Below, piece by piece: positions 1 through 6,768 of a stretch of 13,744 nt of DNA. Every line of letters begins with the position of its first letter. Positions within the stretch are counted from its first letter, which is position 1. The notes beneath the pieces were generated by a model. The model saw nothing but the letters and a program-made list of their open reading frames with translations, ran no database searches and was not told the origin of the DNA. A program made the position numbers and the translations under genes. The stretch is from CAYZJV01 sp964616275 (GTDB lineage Bacteria; Spirochaetota; Spirochaetia; Sphaerochaetales; Sphaerochaetaceae), in NCBI GenBank assembly GCA_964616275.1, contig CAZTUL010000058.1, positions 1 through 13,744 on the forward strand, read 5' to 3'.

Positions 1-1
1 T

Positions 2-55
2 GGAGGAGGGTTCTCAGGTGGCGGCTTTGGCGGTGGCGGCGGCGGAGCCTGGTAG
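2..55 (+). CDS. C-terminal tail of a glycine-rich protein (partial, 5' end outside window)
   Basis: An open frame enters from the left edge and ends at TAG (53-55). The 17 visible residues are nearly all glycine, with two Phe, one Ser and a final Ala-Trp. Such a Gly-rich tail ending in Trp is typical of bacterial DUF2207 membrane proteins and of TPM-domain (YgcG-like) proteins, where it follows the last hydrophobic segment. Which of these families it belongs to cannot be decided from 17 residues. It is followed about 40 bases later by a terminator, consistent with the end of a + strand unit. Confidence 0.55.
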   Translation, partial: GGGFSGGGFGGGGGGAW

Positions 56-94
56 CTCTATAACTTTATAACTTTCATGGGAGACATATGGACG

Positions 95-128
95 AAAAAA
101 AAGCCGCTCAGACGAGCGACTTTTTTTT
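95..128. terminator. Bidirectional intrinsic terminator
   Basis: Eight A (95-102), a stem CGCTC (105-109), loop AGAC, GAGCG (114-118), then eight T (121-128). One C/A mismatch and a G-C pair (103/120) link the stem to the A/T tracts, which extend it. Read on either strand it is a hairpin followed by eight U. It lies between the end of the upstream + strand gene (55) and the end of the - strand RNA-binding protein gene (142), so it can end both transcripts. Confidence 0.85.
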
Positions 129-141
129 GTGTTTCTTCGCA

Positions 142-417
142 CTAATCGCGGTAATTTCTAGTTGGTCGTGGTTTTGCAATTGCCTCGTTTACACGAAGGT
201 TGCGACCACCGAACTCTTTACCATCAAGCTGGGAAATTGCAGCCTCAGCAGCTGAATCTTCATCCATCTCAACGAAACCAAAGCCCTTGGGGCGGTGGGT
301 TTCCCTGTCGATGATGATGTTTGCACTCAATACGGTACCGTACTGTGAAAACAACTCCCGAAGTTCTTCTTCGGTTGTGGCGTAACTCATGTTGCCCACA
401 TAGATTTTTTTTGCCAT
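142..417 (-). CDS. Single-RRM RNA-binding protein (Rbp family)
   Basis: A 91-residue protein consisting of almost nothing but one RNA recognition motif. RNP-2 is KIYVGN (residues 4-9) and RNP-1 is KGFGFVEM (44-51), both with the aromatic residues that stack on RNA. The beta-alpha-beta-beta-alpha-beta order is complete by about residue 80, followed by a short basic tail. Start: the frame is open 23 codons further upstream, but Met at 417 is chosen because the RRM begins right after it, an AAGGA ribosome site lies a few bases before it, and the upstream extension has no family character. Small bacterial RRM proteins of this type bind single-stranded RNA and are often cold-induced in cyanobacteria; the role here is unknown. 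It stands alone, divergent from the kinase operon. Confidence 0.93.
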   Translation of the reverse strand: MAKKIYVGNMSYATTEEELRELFSQYGTVLSANIIIDRETHRPKGFGFVEMDEDSAAEAAISQLDGKEFGGRNLRVNEAIAKPRPTRNYRD

Positions 418-447
418 AAAGCATCCTTCACAGGTCCTAAGCCTGTT

Positions 448-453
448 CTTATA
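448..453 (-). promoter_or_regulatory. Possible -10 box for the RRM gene
   Basis: On the - strand this reads TATAAG, about 30 bases before the ATG at 417, which would give a leader of roughly 20-25 bases. No convincing -35 sits 16-18 bases upstream; a TTGAGT occurs 27 bases away, too far for a normal sigma-70 promoter. A 5-bp inverted repeat (ACAGG/CCTGT, 430-446) lies in the putative leader. Confidence 0.3.
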
Positions 454-589
454 AAATTGCTTCATTTGGCGGCATGCTTGACTCAATTTAATCGGTCCAT
501 TTGAATACGATGAAGACGGCTCGAAGAAAACTAGATTAAAAGAAACAGCTGCAACTCAAAAACGAAAGCACGATTACAATAGCATGGGG

Positions 590-595
590 TATAAT
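590..595 (+). promoter_or_regulatory. Possible -10 box for the kinase operon
   Basis: A perfect TATAAT, 30 bases before the ATG at 626. No good -35 is visible at 16-18 bases upstream. If used, transcription would begin near 602, so an upstream in-frame ATG at 584 would lie outside the message; this favours 626 as the start. A second candidate further upstream is TTGACT (478-483), 17 bases, TTGAAT (501-506). Confidence 0.35.
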
Positions 596-625
596 GTCTG
601 TCAATATCTTGAAAAAGGGTGTGGC

Positions 626-1312
626 ATGTCCTATATTGGTGCAATGAATATACTTGGTTTGCTCCTTTCGTTTACCCTTGTCGGGGTTGTTGTTGGGCTA
701 GGGTTCTTGCTTGCAAAAAAGGAGCACATTACCTCCGAAGCGGTACGCAAATTTATACACATTGGAGTTTCGAACTGGTGGTTTATTCTCATTACATTTT
801 TTGACAGTCTTGGGTCTGCACTTGTCGGACCTATACTGTTTATTGTCGCTAATGGTATCGCTGTTGCTTCCGGATTAGCTAATATTCTAGGGATCAGCGA
901 TCGACGAAGGAATATCGGCTTAGTCTACTTTCCAATTTCATTATTGTTCCTGGTAATGCTCGGGTACACAGGGACAATTCCCCTATGGGCTTGTGGCATT
1001 GGAGCAATCACCATGGGTTACGGTGATGGTCTTGCGGCTCTCGTTGGCAAGCAGTATGGAAAGAAGAAGGTATTTGGTGGGAAAACGATTCTTGGAACAC
1101 TCGTTATGTTCTCAGTTACTCTGGTAATTGCTGCACTGTTTTCAATTGGGTATGCACTTCCTGGATTGTGGAGTCTAACCTGGTGGGTTTACATTGCGAT
1201 TATTGCCCTTGCTGCTGCATTACTTGAGGCCTATACCCCGTTTGGCTTGGATAATCTTTCGGTTCCTCTTGGAACCGCATTGATCTCATTTTTTTTATTG
1301 GGGGGGATATGA
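626..1312 (+). CDS. Phytol/dolichol kinase-like integral membrane protein (SEC59/VTE5 superfamily)
   Basis: A 228-residue polytopic membrane protein with about six or seven hydrophobic segments. Signature elements of the SEC59/VTE5/CdsA-like superfamily are present: VRKFIHI (about 40-46) after the first membrane segment; GYGDGLAALVG (131-141), leading through GKKKVFGGKTILGT (145-158), the probable nucleotide-binding loop; and near the C-terminus an EAYTPFGLDNLSVPLG block (201-216). Members phosphorylate lipid alcohols such as dolichol or phytol, often with CTP. CdsA itself (phosphatidate cytidylyltransferase) is a relative, but the short length and these motifs fit the kinase branch better. 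Start 626 is preferred to ATG 584, which precedes a TATAAT; AGGG lies seven to eight bases before 626. The stop overlaps the start of the next gene (ATGA), so the two are probably translationally coupled. The substrate is not shown by the sequence. Confidence 0.82.
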   Translation: MSYIGAMNILGLLLSFTLVGVVVGLGFLLAKKEHITSEAVRKFIHIGVSNWWFILITFFDSLGSALVGPILFIVANGIAVASGLANILGISDRRRNIGLVYFPISLLFLVMLGYTGTIPLWACGIGAITMGYGDGLAALVGKQYGKKKVFGGKTILGTLVMFSVTLVIAALFSIGYALPGLWSLTWWVYIAIIALAAALLEAYTPFGLDNLSVPLGTALISFFLLGGI

Positions 1313-2127
1313 CACAAGGACTTTGGGCAATTTTATCTCCTCTCCTTATCAATATGACCATGGGAGTCATCGCATGGAGACTTAAATGGCTCACTTTTTC
1401 TGGTGGATGTTCCGCTGTTCTTGCAGGTTTTATTATCTATAGATTTCTCGGGATTGGCGGATGGGTTATTCTTATGATGTTCTTCATTACCGCGACAATC
1501 CTTGGTAAGCTTAGTCGGACTATTATGCGTAATGTGGGAAGTGATCTTCAAAAGAAGGGAGGAACACGGGATTGGCTCCAAGTGTTAGCAAATGGCGGAA
1601 TTGCGACAACCGCAGCTCTCTTCTCTGGTTTTGGTGGGGGAACACTGGCACTGGTTGCTTTTGGAGCTGCTCTTGCAGCAAGTACCGCAGACACTTGGGC
1701 AGGCGAGGCTGGTATTTTAAGCAAGAAATCACCTGTGTCCATTCTCACTTTTAGACCAGTTCCCACAGGTATGTCGGGCGGGGTAAGCCTACTTGGAACT
1801 GTAAGTAGTCTCCTTGGCTCAAGTATGATTGCACTTGCGTGGTATGCAACATTTGCTAACTATAGCGATGAAAACTGGATGTTTTTAGCCTCAGTTGTAG
1901 CCGTTTCCGGTATAATTGGATCTCTCGTCGATAGTTATCTTGGAGCAACAATTCAAGGCCACTACTATGATCCTGACCGTGATCAAATTACCGAACATGA
2001 AGAACGTGATGGGAAAAAGTTAGCGTTGTGTCGAGGTGTTCGCTGGATAGATAATGATGTCGTAAACCTAATGAGCAATACGATTGCAGTTCTGCTTGCT
2101 TTAGGGTTTAGCCTGATATTCCTGTAG
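1309..2127 (+). CDS. DUF92/VTE6-like integral membrane protein (putative prenyl-phosphate kinase)
   Basis: A 272-residue membrane protein with about six hydrophobic segments. It carries the full set of DUF92 (TIGR00297/COG1836) signatures: GTRDWLQVLANGG (85-97), ADTWAGEAGILS (127-138), the GMSGGVSLLGTVSSLLGS stretch (154-171), GSLVDSYLGATIQG (204-217) and the late RWIDNDVVN (245-253). In plants and cyanobacteria the family member VTE6 converts phytyl phosphate to phytyl diphosphate, the step after the VTE5 kinase. The preceding gene is VTE5-like, and the two overlap by four bases (1309-1312), behind a run of G that could serve as ribosome site. By family and context the protein is inferred to make a prenyl diphosphate from a prenyl phosphate. 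Family assignment is sure; biochemical role is inference. Confidence 0.9.
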   Translation: MTQGLWAILSPLLINMTMGVIAWRLKWLTFSGGCSAVLAGFIIYRFLGIGGWVILMMFFITATILGKLSRTIMRNVGSDLQKKGGTRDWLQVLANGGIATTAALFSGFGGGTLALVAFGAALAASTADTWAGEAGILSKKSPVSILTFRPVPTGMSGGVSLLGTVSSLLGSSMIALAWYATFANYSDENWMFLASVVAVSGIIGSLVDSYLGATIQGHYYDPDRDQITEHEERDGKKLALCRGVRWIDNDVVNLMSNTIAVLLALGFSLIFL

Positions 2128-2137
2128 GAGAGCTCAC

Positions 2138-3271
2138 ATGAAAAAGTTTTTATTAATTCCCGATTCATTTAAAGGTACTATGAGTTCTTCTCAGATATGT
2201 GAAATCATGAAAGATTCTATTCAGCGGTACTATTCTGATGCAAACGTAATCTCCATTCCTGTTGCAGATGGCGGTGAAGGAAGTGTTGATGCATTTCTTA
2301 CTGCAATGGGTGGAGAAAAGGTCTCTATTACAGTGATGGGACCTTTTTTCGAACCCATAGAATCATTTTATGGCATTGTCGGTGGTAATACTGCAATAAT
2401 TGAAATGGCTGCCTGTGCTGGATTACCACTTGTCGGAGAGGAAAAATATCCAGATCAGACAACCACATTTGGTGTAGGAGAGCTAATTCTAGATGCGGCA
2501 AAACGGGGATGTAAAAGAATTATCGTTGGACTGGGGGGGAGTGCTACCAATGACGGAGGAACTGGAGCCGCTGCAGCAGCAGGGGTCTCCTTTTTTGACG
2601 AAGAGGGTGCTTCCTTTGTTCCCACAGGTGGCTCTCTATCAGAGATTGCACGGATAGATATCTCTGGAAGAGATCCCGTGCTACGTGATGTCGAGATTAT
2701 TACTATGTGTGATATTGATAATCCACTTTATGGAAAGCAGGGGGCTGCTTATATCTTCAGCCCGCAAAAAGGAGCCGATGCATCCATGGTAAAGCGACTC
2801 GATACTGAGTTACGTGCACTGAGCAAGGCAATCATTACACATCTACATAAAGATGTTTCAAAAATTCCAGGTGCTGGAGCCGCTGGTGGCATGGGTGGCG
2901 GTATGGTTGCTTTTTTTGATGCACACTTGAAAATGGGTATTGAAGTTGTCCTCGACACAGTCGGTTTCAATGATCTTCTCGAAGGGGTCGATATGGTATT
3001 TACAGGAGAGGGGAAAATCGATAGCCAGAGTTTACGGGGTAAAGTAGTTATGGGCATTGCTCGGAGAACAAAACCTAAACAAATTCCGCTTATTGCTGTT
3101 GTTGGCGATATTGATGATCCCATAGAAAGTGCATATGACGAGGGAGTTTCGGCAATATTCAGTATTAATCGAGTTGCAAAAGATTTTACACAAGTTAAGG
3201 GAAGAGCTCCTCAAGATCTGGCACTTACCATGGATAATCTCATACGATTTCTTCATATACTTGGTTCTTGA
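2138..3271 (+). CDS. Glycerate kinase (GarK/GlxK family)
   Basis: 377 residues, the usual length for the Gly_kinase family (PF02595), which phosphorylates D-glycerate with ATP to phosphoglycerate and feeds it into glycolysis. Motifs in order: PDSFKGTMSS (9-18), PVADGGEGS (41-49), GLGGSATNDGGTG (131-143), CDIDNPLYGKQGA (191-203), GAGAAGGMGGG (245-255) and TGEGKIDSQSLRGK (289-302), the last with the conserved acidic and glycine residues of the active site. No signal peptide or membrane segment, so cytoplasmic. The ATG is preceded by AGGAG (2126-2130) with seven bases of spacing, and the gene starts 10 bases after the DUF92 stop, so it is probably in the same operon. Whether the product is 2- or 3-phosphoglycerate cannot be read from the sequence. 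Confidence 0.95.
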   Translation: MKKFLLIPDSFKGTMSSSQICEIMKDSIQRYYSDANVISIPVADGGEGSVDAFLTAMGGEKVSITVMGPFFEPIESFYGIVGGNTAIIEMAACAGLPLVGEEKYPDQTTTFGVGELILDAAKRGCKRIIVGLGGSATNDGGTGAAAAAGVSFFDEEGASFVPTGGSLSEIARIDISGRDPVLRDVEIITMCDIDNPLYGKQGAAYIFSPQKGADASMVKRLDTELRALSKAIITHLHKDVSKIPGAGAAGGMGGGMVAFFDAHLKMGIEVVLDTVGFNDLLEGVDMVFTGEGKIDSQSLRGKVVMGIARRTKPKQIPLIAVVGDIDDPIESAYDEGVSAIFSINRVAKDFTQVKGRAPQDLALTMDNLIRFLHILGS

Positions 3272-3299
3272 GGGCAGATTTTTGGAATGGGAGTGATAG

Positions 3300-4160
3300 A
3301 TGAATGGACTGTTTATCGGACTGACAACACTCGATTGTATCCACTACATTGCCGATGAATTCGGGCAGAATGTTAAAATCGCCGCAGAGGAGACGATTCT
3401 GTGTACTGGAGGCCCTGCAGCCAATGCGGCTATGACTTTTTCTCTGCTGGGAGGGAAGGCTCACCTAGTATCGGATTTTGGGAATTCTGAGCTTTCTTCT
3501 GTGATTCATAATGAACTTTTACACTATCAGATCTCCCACGAGACGCCAACCTTAGATGGTAATTGTGATCCGATTATTGCCTCGGTCCTGGTGCATACTC
3601 AGACGGGAAATCGAGCGGTAGCAGGTCAGAAACCTGAGACTTCATTTCAGACTCATTCGTTTCAGGAACCAAAAACAGAATTCGACGTGGTATTATCCGA
3701 CACCTATTATATACCAGTCGCTCGTCCATATCTTCTATGGGCAAATGAACAGGGTATTCCTACCGTATTGGATGGGGGAAGCTGGAAAAACGGACTCGAA
3801 CATGTACTTCCCCTGATTCACTATGCAATCTGTTCAGAACAGTTTTTCCCACCGGGTTGTCGTAATCACGAAGAAACTGCCCAATTTCTACATCAACGGG
3901 GTGTTCCAGCTGTGAGCATAACACGGGGAGAACGTCCAATTCTGGTATATCTTTCCGATGGATCATTCGAAGAAATTCCCGTCAAATCAGCGGGACCAGT
4001 GATCGATACACTTGGTGCAGGTGATGTCTTTCATGGGGCTTTTTGCTACTACATTGCTGCAGGGTATACTTTTATGGAAAGTTTACGGAAAGCCTCTGCT
4101 GTGGCTGCAGCTTCTGTGTGTTATCGTGGTCCGCGTGCCTGGAAAGAGATCATTGCCTGA
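3300..4160 (+). CDS. PfkB-family carbohydrate kinase
   Basis: A 286-residue soluble kinase of the ribokinase/PfkB fold. The N-terminal sugar-binding part begins FIGLTTLD (5-12) and has the glycine motif GGPAANAA (37-44). The C-terminal signature DTLGAGDVFHGAF (236-248) contains the anion-hole GAGD with catalytic Asp242. The LDGGSWK stretch (157-163) is common in a subset of bacterial PfkB kinases of unknown substrate. Which sugar is phosphorylated is not visible. It starts 28 bases after the glycerate kinase stop, behind a GGGAG-type ribosome site, and is probably the last gene of the operon. It ends only five bases from the convergent polyferredoxin gene, leaving no intergenic space for a terminator. 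Confidence 0.92.
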   Translation: MNGLFIGLTTLDCIHYIADEFGQNVKIAAEETILCTGGPAANAAMTFSLLGGKAHLVSDFGNSELSSVIHNELLHYQISHETPTLDGNCDPIIASVLVHTQTGNRAVAGQKPETSFQTHSFQEPKTEFDVVLSDTYYIPVARPYLLWANEQGIPTVLDGGSWKNGLEHVLPLIHYAICSEQFFPPGCRNHEETAQFLHQRGVPAVSITRGERPILVYLSDGSFEEIPVKSAGPVIDTLGAGDVFHGAFCYYIAAGYTFMESLRKASAVAAASVCYRGPRAWKEIIA

Positions 4161-4165
4161 GATTC

Positions 4166-5068
4166 TCAAGCCTCTGGTTGAGTCTCTGTAGTTTTTCTTT
4201 TGCTAATGAACCCACTCGAAATGGACGAATGCGGACAAGCAGCAATACAGTCTCCACACCGAATACAGGCAGTACTGTTTGGCGTCTCAAATACGGGGAT
4301 GTTGAGTTTACACACACGCTGACACACCCCACAGGTAGTACAAGTCTCCTTATCAACTTTCAAACGATACAGCGAGACTGGATTGAACAATCCATATATG
4401 GCTCCAAGAGGACATACATATCGACAAAATGGTCTATACACAATTATGGAGGTAAGAACGGTCACAACAAGGATGACATTCTTCCACGCAAATAACCAAC
4501 CTGCAATACTTCTTAAACCAGGATTACCAGCAAGTAATATGAGTCCGGATAATGTTCCAGAAGGACAAATCCAGGAGCAGTAATAGGGACTTCCCTGTCC
4601 CACGAAATCGATTAAAAAAATCGGCAGAATGATTACGAATACTACCAACACTACATACCGGAAACGAGAAAGATACTTCTCTCCGGGTAGACTTCTTTTT
4701 CGTTTCCACTTCTTTGGTATCGGGATTCGGTGCAAAAGGTCTTGAAGCCACCCAAAGGGACAAAGCCAACCGCATACAGAGCGGCCTAGTAGAGCCCCAA
4801 CTGCCACAAGAAACCCTCCTGTGTACCAGGAAAAGTATGTATTTCGTGTTCCAATTACTGCTTGGAGTGATCCGATGGGGCAGGATCCCAAGGCTCCTGG
4901 ACAGGCATAACAATTAAGTCCTGGAACACAAAAAGCCTTAGACCCACCTTTATAGATATTCCCCTCGAGGAAGCCGACGACGTAGGCGTTAGAAACTACG
5001 GCTACAAGAAACTGTATGATGCTGCGAAGTCGGTCATGTTGTTTCAAAGGTATTTTAGCCAAGACCAA
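4166..5068 (-). CDS. Membrane polyferredoxin, NapH/CcoG-like 4Fe-4S protein
   Basis: A 300-residue membrane protein with about four or five hydrophobic segments and 18 cysteines in iron-sulfur-type patterns. An N-terminal group CX5CX2CX6C (Cys47, 53, 56, 63) is followed by three CX3CP pairs: 99/103, 164/168 and 215/219. Near the C-terminus are two classical 4Fe-4S clusters: Cys243/246/249/253 and 268/271/274/278. The CxxxCP pairs at membrane edges are typical of NapH, NosR and CcoG-like proteins (COG0348), which move electrons across or along the inner membrane. No ATG opens the frame; the proposed start is TTG at 5068, with GGAG four bases before it, and TTG at 5062 is the alternative. Its first 14 bases overlap the end of the CXXC gene, suggesting coupling. 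The neighbouring secreted thioredoxin suggests a role in redox supply to the periplasm. Confidence 0.9.
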   Translation of the reverse strand: MVLAKIPLKQHDRLRSIIQFLVAVVSNAYVVGFLEGNIYKGGSKAFCVPGLNCYACPGALGSCPIGSLQAVIGTRNTYFSWYTGGFLVAVGALLGRSVCGWLCPFGWLQDLLHRIPIPKKWKRKRSLPGEKYLSRFRYVVLVVFVIILPIFLIDFVGQGSPYYCSWICPSGTLSGLILLAGNPGLRSIAGWLFAWKNVILVVTVLTSIIVYRPFCRYVCPLGAIYGLFNPVSLYRLKVDKETCTTCGVCQRVCKLNIPVFETPNSTACIRCGDCIAACPHSSISSGFISKRKTTETQPEA

Positions 5069-5219
5069 TACACTCCAAACAAATCAGTGTCGCCTTTTTA
5101 AAGACAATCTGAGCCTCACCCTGAAATACTCCTACAATCATAGCCATCAGACCAACCCCAATGAGGATGATGCTCGCTATTCGACTAATTTCAATGTGTC
5201 TTCTATTATGCTTGTCCAT
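5055..5219 (-). CDS. Small membrane CXXC protein (CD1871A-like), 54 aa
   Basis: A short frame of 54 codons, ATG at 5219 to TAA at 5055-5057. The protein has a basic N-terminus (KHNRRH), one membrane segment from about 14 to 33 and an ending ICLECIGLG, with a CLEC (CXXC) motif at 47-50. I recall this layout from the small 'CD1871A family CXXC motif-containing protein' of Clostridia, which also sits between a TlpA-like thioredoxin gene and a 4Fe-4S membrane protein gene. Here it overlaps both neighbours: 43 bases of the thioredoxin 3' end and 14 bases of the polyferredoxin 5' end. The ribosome site is weak, so translation is probably coupled to the thioredoxin gene. The cysteines could form a disulfide or ligate a metal or cluster; function unknown. 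The exact start is less sure than the existence of the gene. Confidence 0.82.
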   Translation of the reverse strand: MDKHNRRHIEISRIASIILIGVGLMAMIVGVFQGEAQIVFKKATLICLECIGLG

Positions 5220-5746
5220 GCCGATTTATCTCGTGCCCCTTGTATAGTTTCTCCCACAATAGTACCACGGCTGTCAACAAAAAAGGTTTCAGGAACAACT
5301 TGCAAATTTTTTAATCGAAGATTGTATAAGTCCTCCGAAGGCAGTAAGTGCATATAATGCGCACCTGTTTCATGAATGATATAATTTGCAGTCATAAGTC
5401 CCTGAGTAACAGCTTCTTGATTTGAAAAATCGTTAATATCGCTGACAATTCCAATAATATTCACACCCTTATCCTTATATTCTTTTTGCAGTTCAGCTAG
5501 TGCAGGCATTTCGTGTAGACAAGGAGGGCAGTAAGTAGCCCATACGTTGATCATCGTTAATGTATAGGGAGCGAATATCTCTTGAGTTACCTCTTCACCC
5601 TGTAAGGTCATAGTCCAAAACTCGTGTAACCCTTGTTCTGTTTGTTGTTGTGTCTTTTGCTCTGCGTTGCCTGCCCCTGTTAATAAACTAAGACTCACAA
5701 GGATTCCTATTGCAACGAAAAGAATTCGTTTTCTGTATGTGTACAT
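5177..5746 (-). CDS. Secreted TlpA/ResA-like thioredoxin-fold protein
   Basis: 189 residues from the ATG at 5746, which has GAGAGGAAG just before it; a longer in-frame start at 5785 lacks such a site and would bury the signal peptide. Residues 1-28 form a signal peptide: basic start YRKR, hydrophobic core, and a likely cleavage after GNA. There is no lipobox cysteine. The thioredoxin fold follows, with WATYCPPC (69-76, redox Cys73 and Cys76) and the cis-proline in VVPETFFVD (150-158). The family reduces or exchanges disulfides on the outer face of the inner membrane, for example in cytochrome c maturation or oxidative defence. No cytochrome c genes are in view. The gene heads a tightly overlapping group with the CXXC protein and the polyferredoxin, which may supply its reducing equivalents. 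Confidence 0.93.
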   Translation of the reverse strand: MYTYRKRILFVAIGILVSLSLLTGAGNAEQKTQQQTEQGLHEFWTMTLQGEEVTQEIFAPYTLTMINVWATYCPPCLHEMPALAELQKEYKDKGVNIIGIVSDINDFSNQEAVTQGLMTANYIIHETGAHYMHLLPSEDLYNLRLKNLQVVPETFFVDSRGTIVGETIQGARDKSAWTSIIEDTLKLVE

Positions 5747-5775
5747 ATACTTCCTCTCAATTAATATATTAGTAG

Positions 5776-5804
5776 ACCATACCAACGTCAGCGGGTAAAG
5801 GCAA
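5776..5804 (-). promoter_or_regulatory. Putative sigma-70 promoter for the TlpA-CXXC-polyferredoxin group
   Basis: On the - strand: TTGCCT (5799-5804), a 17-base spacer, TATGGT (5776-5781), each matching four of six consensus bases. Transcription would start near 5769, about 20-25 bases before the ATG at 5746. It lies in the 86-base gap after the EamA gene, so the redox trio could be expressed apart from EamA. Confidence 0.45.
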
Positions 5805-5832
5805 GTATTTCTGAAAAACTACAGTGTACATC

Positions 5833-6768
5833 TTATGGAGCAGTTTCGGTTGTTACAGAGGATATTCGTATACCCGATGAAGATTTTTTTTCAGAGAGAT
5901 AGAGTCCTATCAGTATTAAAAGGCACCCAGATACAGCCACTATGGTAACCGGTTCTTGCAACACCATAGCTGCTGTAAATAATGAGACTAAAGGAGTGAG
6001 ATAGATGTAGGCACTTGTTTTAAAAACGCCAAGCACTCGAACAGCATGGTTCCAACTCACAAAACAGGCAGCACTTGCCCCCAACCCAAGGAAGGTAAGG
6101 AGAGCTGTGTGAAGAAGTGAAAAATCGGAAAGTGAAAAGGAGAGCTTACTTCTGAGAGCGAAAGGAGTCATAAAGAGAATACCATACAAAAATATTTTCT
6201 TTGTATAGGTGAGTACGCTGTATCGACTGGTATCAATTTTTTTTAGGAGTATCGAGTAGATACCCCACCCAAGTGTTGAGCTGAGTGCAAGGAGATCTCC
6301 TCGCAACGATAGCCGCACATTGATTGAACCATTGAACATTACGAGAGCAACCCCGAATGAGGCTATGATGAAACCAAATATCAGTCGTACCCTCACTGGT
6401 TCTTCTTTCATGAATAAAGGGGCTAGCAGTGCTGTGGTGAGCGGTGCTACCGAAACAAGAATTCCAACATTTGAAGCGTAGGTCATAGTGAGTGCAATAT
6501 TCTCTAAGAGGTAATACATGACGACACCGGTGAGACCAGCACCGGCAAACAGCAACTCCTGGCGAACTGCAGGTTTTACTTTTTGATTCTTACGATGTAA
6601 TAGAAAATCTAAAAGTGTAAGCCCGATATAGCCCATAACAAAACGGATTAACAATATTTCTATTGGTGTGAATGTAGAGAGTAGTATCTTTGTTGCAATA
6701 AACGTCGTCCCCCAAATAATGATAGTGACGAGTGCTGCACCGTGAGCAAATGTCCTGTTTTTATCCAT
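5833..6768 (-). CDS. EamA/DMT-superfamily transporter
   Basis: 311 residues with ten hydrophobic segments arranged as two five-helix EamA repeats, the standard layout and length for 10-TMS drug/metabolite exporters. The first helix carries the family-typical IIIWGTTFIATK (16-27), and the second repeat begins near LGWGIYSILLKK. Members export amino acids, nucleosides or other small metabolites across the inner membrane; the substrate cannot be told. The ATG at 6768 has no clear Shine-Dalgarno sequence and sits inside a 7-bp inverted repeat (6765-6786) that could fold the start codon into a hairpin. Divergent from groEL. The 86-base gap to the downstream thioredoxin gene holds a possible promoter, so co-transcription is uncertain. 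Confidence 0.93.
   Translation of the reverse strand: MDKNRTFAHGAALVTIIIWGTTFIATKILLSTFTPIEILLIRFVMGYIGLTLLDFLLHRKNQKVKPAVRQELLFAGAGLTGVVMYYLLENIALTMTYASNVGILVSVAPLTTALLAPLFMKEEPVRVRLIFGFIIASFGVALVMFNGSINVRLSLRGDLLALSSTLGWGIYSILLKKIDTSRYSVLTYTKKIFLYGILFMTPFALRSKLSFSLSDFSLLHTALLTFLGLGASAACFVSWNHAVRVLGVFKTSAYIYLTPLVSLFTAAMVLQEPVTIVAVSGCLLILIGLYLSEKKSSSGIRISSVTTETAP

Noticed and set aside
430..446. Small inverted repeat ACAGG/CCTGT in the RRM gene leader as a riboswitch or cold-shock element
   Set aside because: Only five base pairs; too short to claim a structured RNA.
415..486. N-terminal extension of 23 residues for the RRM protein (start at 486)
   Set aside because: The RRM starts directly after the Met at 417, which has an AAGGA site; the extension has no such site and resembles translated leader.
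584..625. Upstream ATG at 584 for the phytol kinase-like protein
   Set aside because: It precedes a perfect TATAAT at 590-595, and the extra 14 residues have no family character; 626 fits better.
418..625. A further gene or tRNA in the gap between the RRM gene and the kinase operon
   Set aside because: No frame with a ribosome site and no cloverleaf pattern seen; only possible promoter boxes.
2749..3123. 124-codon - strand frame inside the glycerate kinase gene
   Set aside because: Shadow of a well-conserved gene; Ser/Pro-rich composition is what the antisense of this coding sequence gives.
4043..4495. 150-codon + strand frame crossing the PfkB and polyferredoxin genes
   Set aside because: It lies out of frame over two well-supported genes, has no recognisable domain and no ribosome site.
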